Below, in pieces: positions 41,760 through 50,445 of a stretch of DNA of 64,000 nt (its first letter is position 1; every line of letters begins with the position of its first letter). The notes below the pieces were generated by a model. That model saw only the letters and a program-made list of their open reading frames with translations, had not been told where the DNA came from and ran no database searches. The translations under genes were made by a program, and so were the position numbers. Source of the DNA: Rhodococcus sovatensis (GTDB lineage Bacteria; Actinomycetota; Actinomycetes; Mycobacteriales; Mycobacteriaceae); NCBI RefSeq assembly GCF_037327425.1, contig NZ_CP147846.1, forward strand, positions 310,001 through 374,000, read 5' to 3'.

Positions 41760-42871
41760 TGAGCACCGAAAAGATTGCCGACGCAATAAAGTTCGCATAC
41801 TGGGTCCCGAACGTCAGCGGTGGTCTCGTCACCAGCGACATCGAGCAGAGAACCAGTTGGGACTACGAATACAACAAGAAGCTCGCGCAGACGGCGGAGA
41901 ACAACGGCTTCGAGTATGCGTTGAGTCAGGTTCGCTACGAGGCAAGCTACGGGGCCGAATTTCAGCACGAGTCGACGAGCTTCAGCCTTGCGTTGCTGCT
42001 GGCGACGGAACGATTGAAGGTCATTGCGGCGGTGCACCCGGGTCTGTGGCAGCCGGCGGTGTTGGCCAAGCTCGGTGCCACCGCCGACCACCTGTCGAAC
42101 GGACGCTTCGCGGTCAATGTCGTCAGCGGATGGTTCAAGGACGAATTCACCCATCTAGGGGAGCCGTGGCTCGAGCACGACGAAAGATACCGGCGCAGTG
42201 CAGAATTCCTCCAGGTGCTCCGCAAGATCTGGACCGAGGACGACGTCGATTTCCGGGGCGACTTCTACCGTATCCACGACTTCACCTTGAAGCCCAAGCC
42301 GCTGAACACTCCCGATCGGCCCAACCCCGAACTGTTCCAGGGCGGCAATTCGTCTGCTGCACAGGAGAACGCGGGCCGCTACTCGGACTGGTACTTCAGC
42401 AACGGCAAGGACTACGACGGCGTCACCGAGCAACTGGACAACATTCGCCGGGTTGCGCGATCGCACGACCGTGAGGTCAAGTTCGGTCTCAACGGCTTCA
42501 TCATCGCCCGCGATACGGAAAAGGAAGCCAAGGACACGCTTCGCGAAATCATCGAGAAGGCGAACAAGCCGGCCGTCGAGGGGTTCAGGGGCGCAGTCCA
42601 GCAGGCCGGATCGTCGACGAAGGACGGCAAGGGCATGTGGGCGGATTCGACATTCGAGGATCTCGTTCAGTACAACGACGGTTTCAAGAGCCAGCTGATC
42701 GGAACTCCCGAGCAGGTAGCCCGCCGCATCGTCGAGTACCGCAAGCATGGGGTGGACTTGATCCTCGGTGGGTTCCTGCACTTTCAGGAAGAGATCGAGT
42801 ACTTCGGCGCGAACGTCTTGCCACTGGTCAGAGAGTTGGAATCTGCTCCGGCGCTGGTCGGGGCCGTCTGA
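41760..42871 (+). CDS. sfnG: Dimethyl-sulfone monooxygenase (SfnG-like)
   Basis: This 370-residue luciferase-like flavin monooxygenase is close to SfnG, which turns dimethyl sulfone into methanesulfinate. Shared parts include IKFAYWVPNVSGGLVTSDIEQRTSWD, YGAEFQHES, NGRFAVNVVSGWFKDEF, GEPWLEHDERYRRS and FEDLVQYNDGFKSQLIGTPEQ. Methanesulfinate would need a further enzyme (MsuD-type) and a flavin reductase, not seen here. In M. tuberculosis the same spot holds another luciferase-like oxidoreductase (Rv0953c). A hairpin terminator follows. Confidence 0.9.
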
Positions 42872-42888
42872 ATCGAGCGCGAAACACC

Positions 42889-42929
42889 GAATCGGGTCCG
42901 TAGACTAGCGTGGTCTACGGACCCGATTC
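42889..42929 (+). terminator. 17-bp hairpin after sfnG
   Basis: GAATCGGGTCCGTAGAC (42889-42905) and its exact complement (42913-42929) enclose seven bases. It lies between sfnG and the DUF5336 gene. Only scattered T residues follow. A terminator is most likely, an operator for the downstream gene is possible. Confidence 0.7.
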
Positions 42930-42951
42930 AGTGCTATTTCAGGAGAGTGTC

Positions 42952-44079
42952 ATGACCTTTTCACCCGAAGGCCCGCGTTCGTCGGGACCCGGTTCCGGCG
43001 GTTATGGCAGTGGCTACTCGCCGGAAGGCTCCCGGCCCTCGACGCCCGGTTACGGCAGCTACGGCCCGACCGGTCAGCAATACGGCGGCCAGCCGCAGCA
43101 ACCACAACAACCGCAGCAACCGTCGCAGTTCGGGCAGCCGTCGTCTCCGTCACCGACCGGCCAGTACTCCCCGCCGCTCGCATCGGACCGGCCGTCGCCG
43201 CTTCCGCGGATTCTGGCTCTCGTCGTTGCAGGTCTCGGCGTTCTCAGTTTCTTGGTCGGACTGGCCGGACAATACGAAGTTCCGGGCGAGGCGGTCAATT
43301 TCTTCTTCGTTCAGACCGGTGACCCGACGTCGATCGCCCTCCTGCTGGCAGGCGGACTCGTCGCGGCCAGTGGGTTGTTGCCCAAGCAAGCGGGCACGAT
43401 GGGCGTCGCTGCGGCACTGTCGGTAGCCGGCTGGTTGGTGTTGGTGTTCCAGTCCTTCAACACCGGTGATGCGGGCCCGATCGGCGCATCCATCGAGCTC
43501 GGGGTCGGCGGAATGATCGTCCTCGTACTGGGATTCGTGCAGTCGGTCCTCGCAGTCGCCGCGACCCTGTTCGGCGCCGGTGTGATCAAAGCGCCGCAGC
43601 CCAAGCCGAAGTCGTACGGGCAGACGAACTTCCAGGGCTACGGTCAGCAGGCTCCCGGTTACGGTCAGCAGAGTCAGGGCCAGGGCCAGGGTTATGGCGG
43701 CTATGCCCAACCGACACAGCAGAACTACGGCGTCCCCGGTCAGGGCTATGTTCCGCCCAGCTACACCGGACCATCACAGGGGCAGCAGAATCAGCCGAAC
43801 CAGAACACCACCGGCGGCCTCGGCTATCCCGTCGGCACCTCGAAGCCAGAGTCCTCGCCCAGCGGACTCACCGGTCCTGCCGGACAGAACTCTCCGTACG
43901 GCCAGCCCCAGTACGGCCAACCGCCGGTAGGTTCGGGTGGCTACGGTGCTCCGCAGCACGCTGTTCCGTCGGACGCGCCGAGTGAGCGCACCGATGATTC
44001 CGGGGACGAGAGCACGCCTCCGTACAGTGCTCCGACGCAGGCGTTCGGTCAGACACCGTCGGATGAGGACAAGAAGTGA
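42952..44079 (+). CDS. DUF5336 membrane protein (Rv0954-like, 34-kDa antigen family)
   Basis: This 375-residue protein has a Gly/Pro/Gln/Tyr-rich N-terminus (1-75), four membrane segments (about 80-210), and a long Gln/Gly/Tyr-rich tail with YGQ and GYG repeats. This is the layout of M. tuberculosis Rv0954, a member of the divisome neighbourhood. AGGAGAG at 42941-42947 supports the ATG at 42952. It is followed by perM, as in mycobacteria, where the two are thought to act in cell division. The disordered tails are typical and vary in length. Confidence 0.88.
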   Translation: MTFSPEGPRSSGPGSGGYGSGYSPEGSRPSTPGYGSYGPTGQQYGGQPQQPQQPQQPSQFGQPSSPSPTGQYSPPLASDRPSPLPRILALVVAGLGVLSFLVGLAGQYEVPGEAVNFFFVQTGDPTSIALLLAGGLVAASGLLPKQAGTMGVAAALSVAGWLVLVFQSFNTGDAGPIGASIELGVGGMIVLVLGFVQSVLAVAATLFGAGVIKAPQPKPKSYGQTNFQGYGQQAPGYGQQSQGQGQGYGGYAQPTQQNYGVPGQGYVPPSYTGPSQGQQNQPNQNTTGGLGYPVGTSKPESSPSGLTGPAGQNSPYGQPQYGQPPVGSGGYGAPQHAVPSDAPSERTDDSGDESTPPYSAPTQAFGQTPSDEDKK

Positions 44080-44136
44080 GCTCTGCTCGGCGCGCCTGAT
44101 CGAACCGGTCGCCTGTTGGTGCAACGCTCGTAGCCG

Positions 44137-45594
44137 ATGAGCGCCGTACTGAATCAGGAGAAGAAGCGCACCGGACGCACCCCTCGTCCGCCGGAGCGTC
44201 GACAGGTCCTTTCGCCTGCCCAGTCCAGAACCTTGATCGGCGTCGCTTTCCGCGTCCCAGGTGTTCTTCTTGCGATCATCACGACGGTCGTGCTGGTGAC
44301 GCTCGTGTCGGTCAACAGTGAACTCACCGGCACCTTCGGCGCCATCGCAGGCCTGTGGTTCGCGGTCCACTTGGTTCCGCTGAGCATCGCGGGCACCTCC
44401 CTCGGTGTCTTCCCGCTATTGCCCACCCTGGTGGTCGCGGCCGTGGTCGTCCGCCGCATCGCCAGGACCATGACGGAGACGACCACCCGCCGCGACTGTG
44501 CGTGGATCGTCGGCGCCGCAGTACTCGGTCCGCTCGTCGTGACGGCCTTGGCGCTGGCGGTCGCTGCGGATGCGTCGGCAGCGATCGGGCTGTCGAGTCC
44601 CCATGCGTTGGTCGCATTCGCGTGGGTGGCGGGCGTACATGCGGTGTCGGCGGGTATCGGAGTTTGCGTCGGGACCTGGAACTCCGACGCTGTCGCAGAG
44701 CGTGTGCCGACGTGGATCGGAGAAATCGTCACGCCGACGATTCGAGCCGCGTCGGTTCTGGTCGCAGGCGGCGGCGCGATCGTGCTGGTGGCCATGATCG
44801 CCTCCTGGTCCACGATGGAAATGCTGCTCGAATCCGGCAACGGGTTCGTAGGTTTCCTCGGGCTGACAGTGCTGTCCGTTCTCTACCTTCCCAACGTCGT
44901 GTTGGGTTCTCTTGCGGTCGCAGTCGGATCCTCGTCGCACATCGGTGACGTGACAGTGAGCCTCTTTCAGTCCGTCGGTGGCCCGGTCCCCCCGTTGCCG
45001 ATCCTGTCCGTCCTACCCGAGGGCGCTGCACAGACCGCGTGGATGCTGATGCTGATCGTCCCCATCTGCGCGGGCATACTCCTCGGGCGTGAGTGCGCGC
45101 GGCGGTCGGTCGACGTCCACTACGCGCTGTCTTCGGTATGGCTCGGCGCAGCAGTCATCGGCCTGTGCGCCCTAGTCCTCGGGTTCGCGGCAGGTGGCAA
45201 CCTCGGCACTTTCGGAACCGTGCAGGTCACGGTCTGGTCGTTCGGCCTTCTCGTGTTCGCCTGGCTTGCGGTCGTCGGATCCATCGCCGCGGCAGTGACT
45301 GTGTGGCGCGGAGGATCCAAGGAGCTTCCGGTTCCCGACGTCGCACCGGCAGGAGCTGTGGCAGTCGCCGCGATCGGCCCGCCCGTCGTCCACGAGGAGC
45401 GGGCGGTCGACGCGGAGGTTGTCGAGGAGCCGGACATGGTCGAGGCGGCACCGGCAGTCGTCGACCAGCCCGCCGACGATCCGGCCGAGGACATCGTCGA
45501 CGCCGAGGTCGTCGAGGTCCCGGACGACGAGCAGACAAGCGACGAGGTCGATACCGAGACTGCGGCGACCCCGGACGGGGACGACAAGCCCTGA
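44137..45594 (+). CDS. perM: DUF6350 membrane protein, PerM-like
   Basis: This 485-residue protein has about ten membrane segments between residues 30 and 395 and an acidic cytoplasmic tail (about 405-485, rich in Glu, Asp, Val and Pro). Position between the Rv0954-like gene and purN, and the fold, match Rv0955 (PerM), which in M. tuberculosis supports the divisome protein FtsB when magnesium is low. The function here is inferred from that. The acidic tail contains three AEVVE-type repeats. Confidence 0.85.
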   Translation: MSAVLNQEKKRTGRTPRPPERRQVLSPAQSRTLIGVAFRVPGVLLAIITTVVLVTLVSVNSELTGTFGAIAGLWFAVHLVPLSIAGTSLGVFPLLPTLVVAAVVVRRIARTMTETTTRRDCAWIVGAAVLGPLVVTALALAVAADASAAIGLSSPHALVAFAWVAGVHAVSAGIGVCVGTWNSDAVAERVPTWIGEIVTPTIRAASVLVAGGGAIVLVAMIASWSTMEMLLESGNGFVGFLGLTVLSVLYLPNVVLGSLAVAVGSSSHIGDVTVSLFQSVGGPVPPLPILSVLPEGAAQTAWMLMLIVPICAGILLGRECARRSVDVHYALSSVWLGAAVIGLCALVLGFAAGGNLGTFGTVQVTVWSFGLLVFAWLAVVGSIAAAVTVWRGGSKELPVPDVAPAGAVAVAAIGPPVVHEERAVDAEVVEEPDMVEAAPAVVDQPADDPAEDIVDAEVVEVPDDEQTSDEVDTETAATPDGDDKP

Positions 45595-45712
45595 CCGGAC
45601 CACCCCATGACAGGACCTGGCTGACGGCGGTGCTGACCGCTGCGACTACTGTTCATGCTGCCCCGGTTCGGTACCGACGGGTGTTCCGCCTCGATATATC
45701 AGGAGAAGTGCG

Positions 45713-46336
45713 CTGACTGCCTCGCGTGAGACACCCGCTCGGGTCGTCGTCCTCGCATCGGGGGCGGGCTCTCTGTTGCTGGCGCTTATGACGGCCGCGC
45801 AGAGCGACGCCTATCCTGCCCGGATCGCGGCGGTCGGGGTCGATCGTGACTGCGACGCGGCCCGGCACGCACACTCGGCGAGCATTCCGCATTTCCGTAT
45901 CGGCCTGCGCGATCATGCGGATCGAGATGCGTGGGACGCCGCTCTCACCGAAGCCGTACTCGAACACGAGCCCGATCTCGTGGTGACGGCGGGGTTCATG
46001 AAGATCCTCGGACCCCGCTTTCTCGACGCCTTCGCCGGCCGGATCATCAACACACACCCCGCGCTGCTCCCGGCCTTCCCCGGAGCCCATGCTGTCGAGG
46101 ACGCGCTCGCGTATGGCGTCAAACTGACCGGGTCGACGGTTCATCTCGTCGACGCGGGTGTCGATACCGGGCCGGTTCTGGCCCAGGAAGCTGTGCCCGT
46201 GCACCCAGACGACGATCGATCGTCGTTGCACGAGCGAATCAAGACCGTGGAACGCAGGCTGCTGGTCGACGTGGTCGCTGCGGTTGCCACCCGAGGTGTT
46301 GTCTCCGATGGACGAAAGGCTCACATCCAACCATGA
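45713..46336 (+). CDS. purN: Phosphoribosylglycinamide formyltransferase, apparent CTG start
   Basis: This 207-residue enzyme adds a formyl group to glycinamide ribonucleotide in purine synthesis. The phosphate-binding start ARVVVLASGAGSLLLAL and the active site INTHPALLPAFPGAHA with Asp in VDAGVDTGPVL are intact. No ATG, GTG or TTG in this frame precedes the conserved start; the next (TTG 45776) would cut it off. CTG at 45713 has AGGAG seven bases before it, so I place the start there. The stop overlaps the purH start (ATGA), as expected for purNH. Confidence 0.9.
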   Translation: MTASRETPARVVVLASGAGSLLLALMTAAQSDAYPARIAAVGVDRDCDAARHAHSASIPHFRIGLRDHADRDAWDAALTEAVLEHEPDLVVTAGFMKILGPRFLDAFAGRIINTHPALLPAFPGAHAVEDALAYGVKLTGSTVHLVDAGVDTGPVLAQEAVPVHPDDDRSSLHERIKTVERRLLVDVVAAVATRGVVSDGRKAHIQP

Positions 46337-47883
46337 GTGAACGTAAAGCAGTGCGTCGCGCGCTGGTCAGCGTCTATGACAAGACCGGATTGATCGAGCT
46401 CGCGACCGGCTTGCACAACGCAGGCGTCGCTCTGGTCTCCACCGGGTCGACCGCGTCCAAGATCGCCGACGCCGGGATACCGGTCACCAAGGTCGAGGAT
46501 CTGACCGGTTTTCCCGAGACGCTCGACGGCCGAGTCAAGACGCTGCACCCGCGCGTGCATGCAGGCGTGCTCGCCGACACCCGGCGGCCCGAGCATCTCG
46601 CACAGCTCGAGGACTTGGGTATCGAGGCATTCGAGCTCGTCGTGGTGAACCTCTATCCGTTCACCGATACAGTTGCCAGCGGCGCTACCCCCGACGAGTG
46701 CGTGGAGCAGATCGACATCGGTGGACCGTCCATGGTTCGCGCCGCGGCCAAGAATCACCCGTCCGTTGCTGTGGTCGTCGATCCGGCCCGCTACGAGGAT
46801 GTGCTCAGTGCCGTCGCAGGCGGTGGGTTCACTCTGGCGGAGCGTATTTCGCTTGCTGCACAGGCGTTTCAGCACACCGCCGCATACGACGTCGCAGTAG
46901 CGTCGTGGATGAGCAGTGTGCTCGTAGACTCCGACGAGCAGTTCCCTGAGTGGGTCGGCGGCACGTGGGATCGGTCCGCGGTGCTTCGGTACGGCGAGAA
47001 CCCGCATCAGGCCGCAGCGCTGTACGTGAGTCCCACCGGCAGCGGTATCGCGCAGGCAGAGCAGTTGCATGGCAAAGAGATGTCGTACAACAACTTCACC
47101 GACGCCGACGCTGCATGGCGTGCGGCGTTCGATCACGAGGCACCGACCGTCGCAATCATCAAGCACGCCAACCCGTGTGGCATCGCGGTGGGCGCCGACA
47201 TCGCCGAGGCACACCGCAAGGCGCACGCCTGCGACCCGGTCAGCGCATACGGCGGCGTCATCGCGGCCAATCGTGAGGTGACGGTCGACATGGCCGAGCA
47301 GGTCGCCGAAATCTTCACCGAGGTCATCGTCGCCCCGTCGTACGCGGACGGTGCGCTCGGAGTTCTGCAGCGCAAGAAGAACGTTCGTGTTCTGCTGGCT
47401 ACACCGCCGTCGCCTCAGGGGGTCGAGCTCAAGCCGATTTCCGGTGGCACCCTGATGCAACAGCGTGACGCGATCGACGCCGACGGCGACAACCCGGCCA
47501 ACTGGACCCTCGCCGCCGGTGATCCCGCCGACGAGCAGACCATGAAGGACCTCGTATTCGCCTGGCGCGCAGGACGTGCAGTGAAGTCCAACGCGATCCT
47601 GCTGGCCAAGGACGGCGCTTCCGTCGGTGTCGGCATGGGACAGGTCAACCGCGTCGACGCCGCGCACCTGGCAGTCCAGCGTGCGGGCGACCGCGTCGAG
47701 GGTTCGGTGGCGTCCTCGGACGCGTTCTTCCCGTTCCCCGACGGCCTGCAGGTCCTGCTGACTGCAGGGGTGAAGGCTGTGGTGCAGCCCGGTGGGTCGG
47801 TGCGCGACAACGAGGTCATCGCGGCAGCTCAGGACGCCGGGGTCACCCTCTACCTCACGGGTTCGCGGCACTTCGCTCACTGA
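46333..47883 (+). CDS. purH: Bifunctional AICAR formyltransferase/IMP cyclohydrolase
   Basis: This 516-residue enzyme carries out the last two steps of IMP synthesis. The N-terminal cyclohydrolase half (1-200) starts RRALVSVYDKTGLIELATGL and contains LDGRVKTLHPRVHAG. The C-terminal transformylase half has RYGENPHQAAALY, KHANPCGIAVG and the ending VTLYLTGSRHFAH. The ATG overlaps the purN stop. The length and order are those of the family. Confidence 0.97.
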   Translation: MSERKAVRRALVSVYDKTGLIELATGLHNAGVALVSTGSTASKIADAGIPVTKVEDLTGFPETLDGRVKTLHPRVHAGVLADTRRPEHLAQLEDLGIEAFELVVVNLYPFTDTVASGATPDECVEQIDIGGPSMVRAAAKNHPSVAVVVDPARYEDVLSAVAGGGFTLAERISLAAQAFQHTAAYDVAVASWMSSVLVDSDEQFPEWVGGTWDRSAVLRYGENPHQAAALYVSPTGSGIAQAEQLHGKEMSYNNFTDADAAWRAAFDHEAPTVAIIKHANPCGIAVGADIAEAHRKAHACDPVSAYGGVIAANREVTVDMAEQVAEIFTEVIVAPSYADGALGVLQRKKNVRVLLATPPSPQGVELKPISGGTLMQQRDAIDADGDNPANWTLAAGDPADEQTMKDLVFAWRAGRAVKSNAILLAKDGASVGVGMGQVNRVDAAHLAVQRAGDRVEGSVASSDAFFPFPDGLQVLLTAGVKAVVQPGGSVRDNEVIAAAQDAGVTLYLTGSRHFAH

Positions 47884-47888
47884 CCCTT

Positions 47889-47952
47889 CCGCCGAGTTCG
47901 AAGTTATGTACGGATTCTTGTGGAAATCGCGACCCAACTTCGATCTCGGCGG
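47889..47952. repeat. Palindromic element at the 3' side of paralogue C
   Basis: CCGCCGAGTTCGAAGTT (47889-47905) pairs with 47936-47952 with one mismatch and a 30-base loop. It lies in the 72 bases between the convergent purH and DUF559-type genes. Its left part (TCGAAGTTATGTACGG) and right part (CTTCGATCTCGGCGGG) recur in the element at 48906-49003, on the other side of the same gene. Confidence 0.8.
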
Positions 47953-47955
47953 GGC

Positions 47956-48819
47956 TCAGACTGGCGCACCGCCTGCGCGCAACGCGTCGCGGATTCGGGC
48001 AACGAGAGCAATTCCGCCTCGCCGTAGTTGCTGTGCGCTGACCCGAATCACCTTCCAGCCAAGTTGCTCCAACCGATAGGTCCGCTCGATGTCCCATGCA
48101 CGCTGTTCCGGGTTCAACCAATGGTGCTCGCCGTCGTACTCGACTGCGACCTTCCACCTCTTCCATCCCAGATCGATTCGCGCAAATACCTTGCCGTCGG
48201 CTCCATGCACCTTGATCTGGGTTTCGGGCCGGGGAAGTCCAACGTCGTGAATCAACAACCTCAGCCTCGACTCCTGGGGCGATTCGGATCCGCCGTCGGC
48301 GATCTGGAGAACCTGCCGCAGTTGCACGATGCCACGGCTTCCTCGGTGCTTGTCGGCGAGCAGCGTGACGGTACCCGGTTGCAGTGATGTTGCGTTGCAT
48401 AGTGAGTCGACCATTGCCAGAGCGTTCGCGAATGTTCCCTTTCGGCCCAGGTCGAATGCAGTTCTTGCGGCACTGGTGACGGATATGCCATCGATCGTCT
48501 CTACTTCACCTGTCAGAAGTTCATCTGCTCTGATCAGAATGGCTGCGTACGGCTGTCGGTGTTCGTGCCAGATCAGTTCGGCCTTGTGCTCCGCGGAAAT
48601 CCACTTGCTTCCGTGCAGAGCCGCCGCGCTCGGTCCCGCAACGACGGCTTTACCCCTCGAGAACACCGATGCGGCGCACGCCCTCGTTGCTGCGTCGATC
48701 TCGCAGGGGCGACGCATATAGACGTCACGGTAGATCTTCAGGTAGTCGCGACGAAGTTCGGCGCGGGTGAGGAGCCCGTCCCTCACTGCCTCAGATCCGA
48801 GGAACGGTGCGTTGTCCAT
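47956..48819 (-). CDS. AbiEi/DUF559-type nuclease-like protein (paralogue C)
   Basis: This 287-residue protein belongs to the same broad family as the two genes at 26423-28393. The N-terminus is an AbiEi-like winged helix (LLTRAELRRDYLKIYRDVYMR). The C-terminal Vsr/DUF559-like fold keeps its likely active residues: Glu183 in QESRLR, Asp216 in ARIDLGW, and Glu227/Asp229 in VAVEYDGEHHW. No toxin partner is nearby. Related palindromes stand on both sides of the gene. It is inserted between purH and the MoxR/VWA pair, which are adjacent in M. tuberculosis. A mobile or element-linked origin fits, but function is unknown. Confidence 0.78.
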   Translation of the reverse strand: MDNAPFLGSEAVRDGLLTRAELRRDYLKIYRDVYMRRPCEIDAATRACAASVFSRGKAVVAGPSAAALHGSKWISAEHKAELIWHEHRQPYAAILIRADELLTGEVETIDGISVTSAARTAFDLGRKGTFANALAMVDSLCNATSLQPGTVTLLADKHRGSRGIVQLRQVLQIADGGSESPQESRLRLLIHDVGLPRPETQIKVHGADGKVFARIDLGWKRWKVAVEYDGEHHWLNPEQRAWDIERTYRLEQLGWKVIRVSAQQLRRGGIALVARIRDALRAGGAPV

Positions 48820-48905
48820 CCATTAACGATCACAGGCCACGGGTCGCGTTTCTCGGCCGATTGTCGATCTGTGGATGAACGAATATTTCATCCACAGTCG
48901 TCGAA

Positions 48906-49003
48906 ATCGAAGCTATGTACGGGGGATTGTGCTAGCCCCGTCGCCCAGATCGAGGTTAGGGCGCAAATTCGCACACAATCGCGGCATAGCTTCGATCTCG
49001 GCG
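48906..49003. repeat. Palindromic element at the 5' side of paralogue C
   Basis: ATCGAAGCTATG (48906-48917) pairs exactly with CATAGCTTCGAT (48985-48996), and inside this GATTGTG (48925-48931) pairs with CACAATC (48974-48980). It ends with CTTCGATCTCGGCGGG, like the copy at 47889-47952, in the same orientation. Its centre holds a further related half (GATCGAGGTTAGGGCGC). It lies in the 240-base gap before the MoxR-type gene; no gene is seen in that gap. Confidence 0.8.
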
Positions 49004-49059
49004 GGAAGTGCGGACTCGACGAGGGTGCACAAACGTGCGAACGCTCGTAGCGTGGAGAG

Positions 49060-50445
49060 GTGACCCCTACCCAACCTGGCATCACCACCGTCGGCGAGCT
49101 GCGCGCGTCCGGACACGTGCAGCGTTCCGTCAAAGACGAACTCCGGGAAAATCTGCTCGACGCTCTCCGCGAAGGCCGCGACGCGTGGCCGGGGATACTC
49201 GGCTTCGACAAGACCGTGCTCCCGCAGTTCGAACGCGCGATCCTCGCTGGCCACGACGTCGTTCTTCTCGGCGAACGTGGTCAGGGCAAGACTCGATTGC
49301 TCCGTACGCTTCACCTCCTGCTGGACGAGTGGTCCCCGGTTATCGAGGGCTCCGAGCTCGGCGAGCATCCCTACGAACCCATCACCCCGGCGAGCAAGCG
49401 GCGCGCGAAGGAATTAGGCGATGCACTCCCCGTCGTGTGGCGGCACCGCAACGAGCGGTACGCGGAGAAGCTCGCGACTCCGGACACGTCGGTTGCCGAC
49501 CTCGTGGGCGACGTCGACCCTGTCAAGGTGGCCGAGGGACGCAGCCTGGGTGATCCCGAGACCATTCACTTCGGTCTGGTTCCGCGCAGCCATCGCGGAA
49601 TTGTGGCCATCAACGAGTTACCCGACCTCGCCGAGCGCATCCAAGTGTCGCTCCTCAATGTCATGGAAGAGCGCGACATTCAGGTCCGCGGTTACACGCT
49701 TCGGCTGCCGCTCGATGTCGTGCTCGTGGCGAGCGCCAACCCCGAGGACTACACCAACCGTGGGCGGATCATCACCCCGCTGAAGGACCGGTTCGGTGCC
49801 GAGATCCGCACCCACTACCCGCACGCCCTCGACGACGAGATCTCGGTGATCGAGCAGGAAGCCAACCTGCCCGCGGCTGTGCCGTCGTATCTGCTCGAGA
49901 TTCTTGCTCGCTTCACCCGACTGCTTCGCGAGTCACCGTCGGTCGATCAGCGGTCGGGCGTCTCTGCCCGGTTCGCTATCGCAGCTGCCGAGACCATCGC
50001 TGCTGCAGCAGTTCACCGCGCAGCCGTGCTCGGTGAGAGCGACGCGGTGGCGCGTCCGGTCGACCTGGGGACCATCATCGAGGTACTCCGAGGCAAGGTC
50101 GAATTCGAATCCGGGGAGGAAGGCCGCGAAACGGAGGTCCTCGAACACCTCCTGCGGCGTGCGACCGCTGATACCGTCCGCGAGCGGTTGGGTGGAATCA
50201 ACCTGGCGCCCTTGGTCACCGCGATCGAAGAGGGCGATCCGGTCGTGACCGGTGATCGCATCGCAGCCAAGACACTGATCGGAGAGTTGCCCGACCTGGA
50301 GGTCCTGCAAGAGATCGACGAGCGGCTCGACGCGACCACCGACGGCGAACGCGCGGCGGCAACAGAACTGGCGCTGGAAGGCCTCTATCTGGCGCGACGT
50401 ATAGCCAAGGACCCCGACGACGACGGTCAGACGGTGTACAGCTGA
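49060..50445 (+). CDS. MoxR/Mg-chelatase-type AAA+ ATPase (Rv0958-like)
   Basis: This 461-residue ATPase has Walker A GERGQGKT (71-78), a Walker B-like RGIVAINELPDL, and sensor parts VVLVASANPEDYTNRG and ITPLKDRFGAEIRTHYPH. This is the ChlI/MoxR group. It overlaps the start of a VWA-domain gene, a pairing in which the ATPase remodels or loads a target with the VWA protein. Chlorophyll genes are absent, so magnesium chelation is unlikely. It corresponds to Rv0958. The target is unknown. GTG 49060 follows GGAGAGG closely. Confidence 0.9.
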   Translation: MTPTQPGITTVGELRASGHVQRSVKDELRENLLDALREGRDAWPGILGFDKTVLPQFERAILAGHDVVLLGERGQGKTRLLRTLHLLLDEWSPVIEGSELGEHPYEPITPASKRRAKELGDALPVVWRHRNERYAEKLATPDTSVADLVGDVDPVKVAEGRSLGDPETIHFGLVPRSHRGIVAINELPDLAERIQVSLLNVMEERDIQVRGYTLRLPLDVVLVASANPEDYTNRGRIITPLKDRFGAEIRTHYPHALDDEISVIEQEANLPAAVPSYLLEILARFTRLLRESPSVDQRSGVSARFAIAAAETIAAAAVHRAAVLGESDAVARPVDLGTIIEVLRGKVEFESGEEGRETEVLEHLLRRATADTVRERLGGINLAPLVTAIEEGDPVVTGDRIAAKTLIGELPDLEVLQEIDERLDATTDGERAAATELALEGLYLARRIAKDPDDDGQTVYS

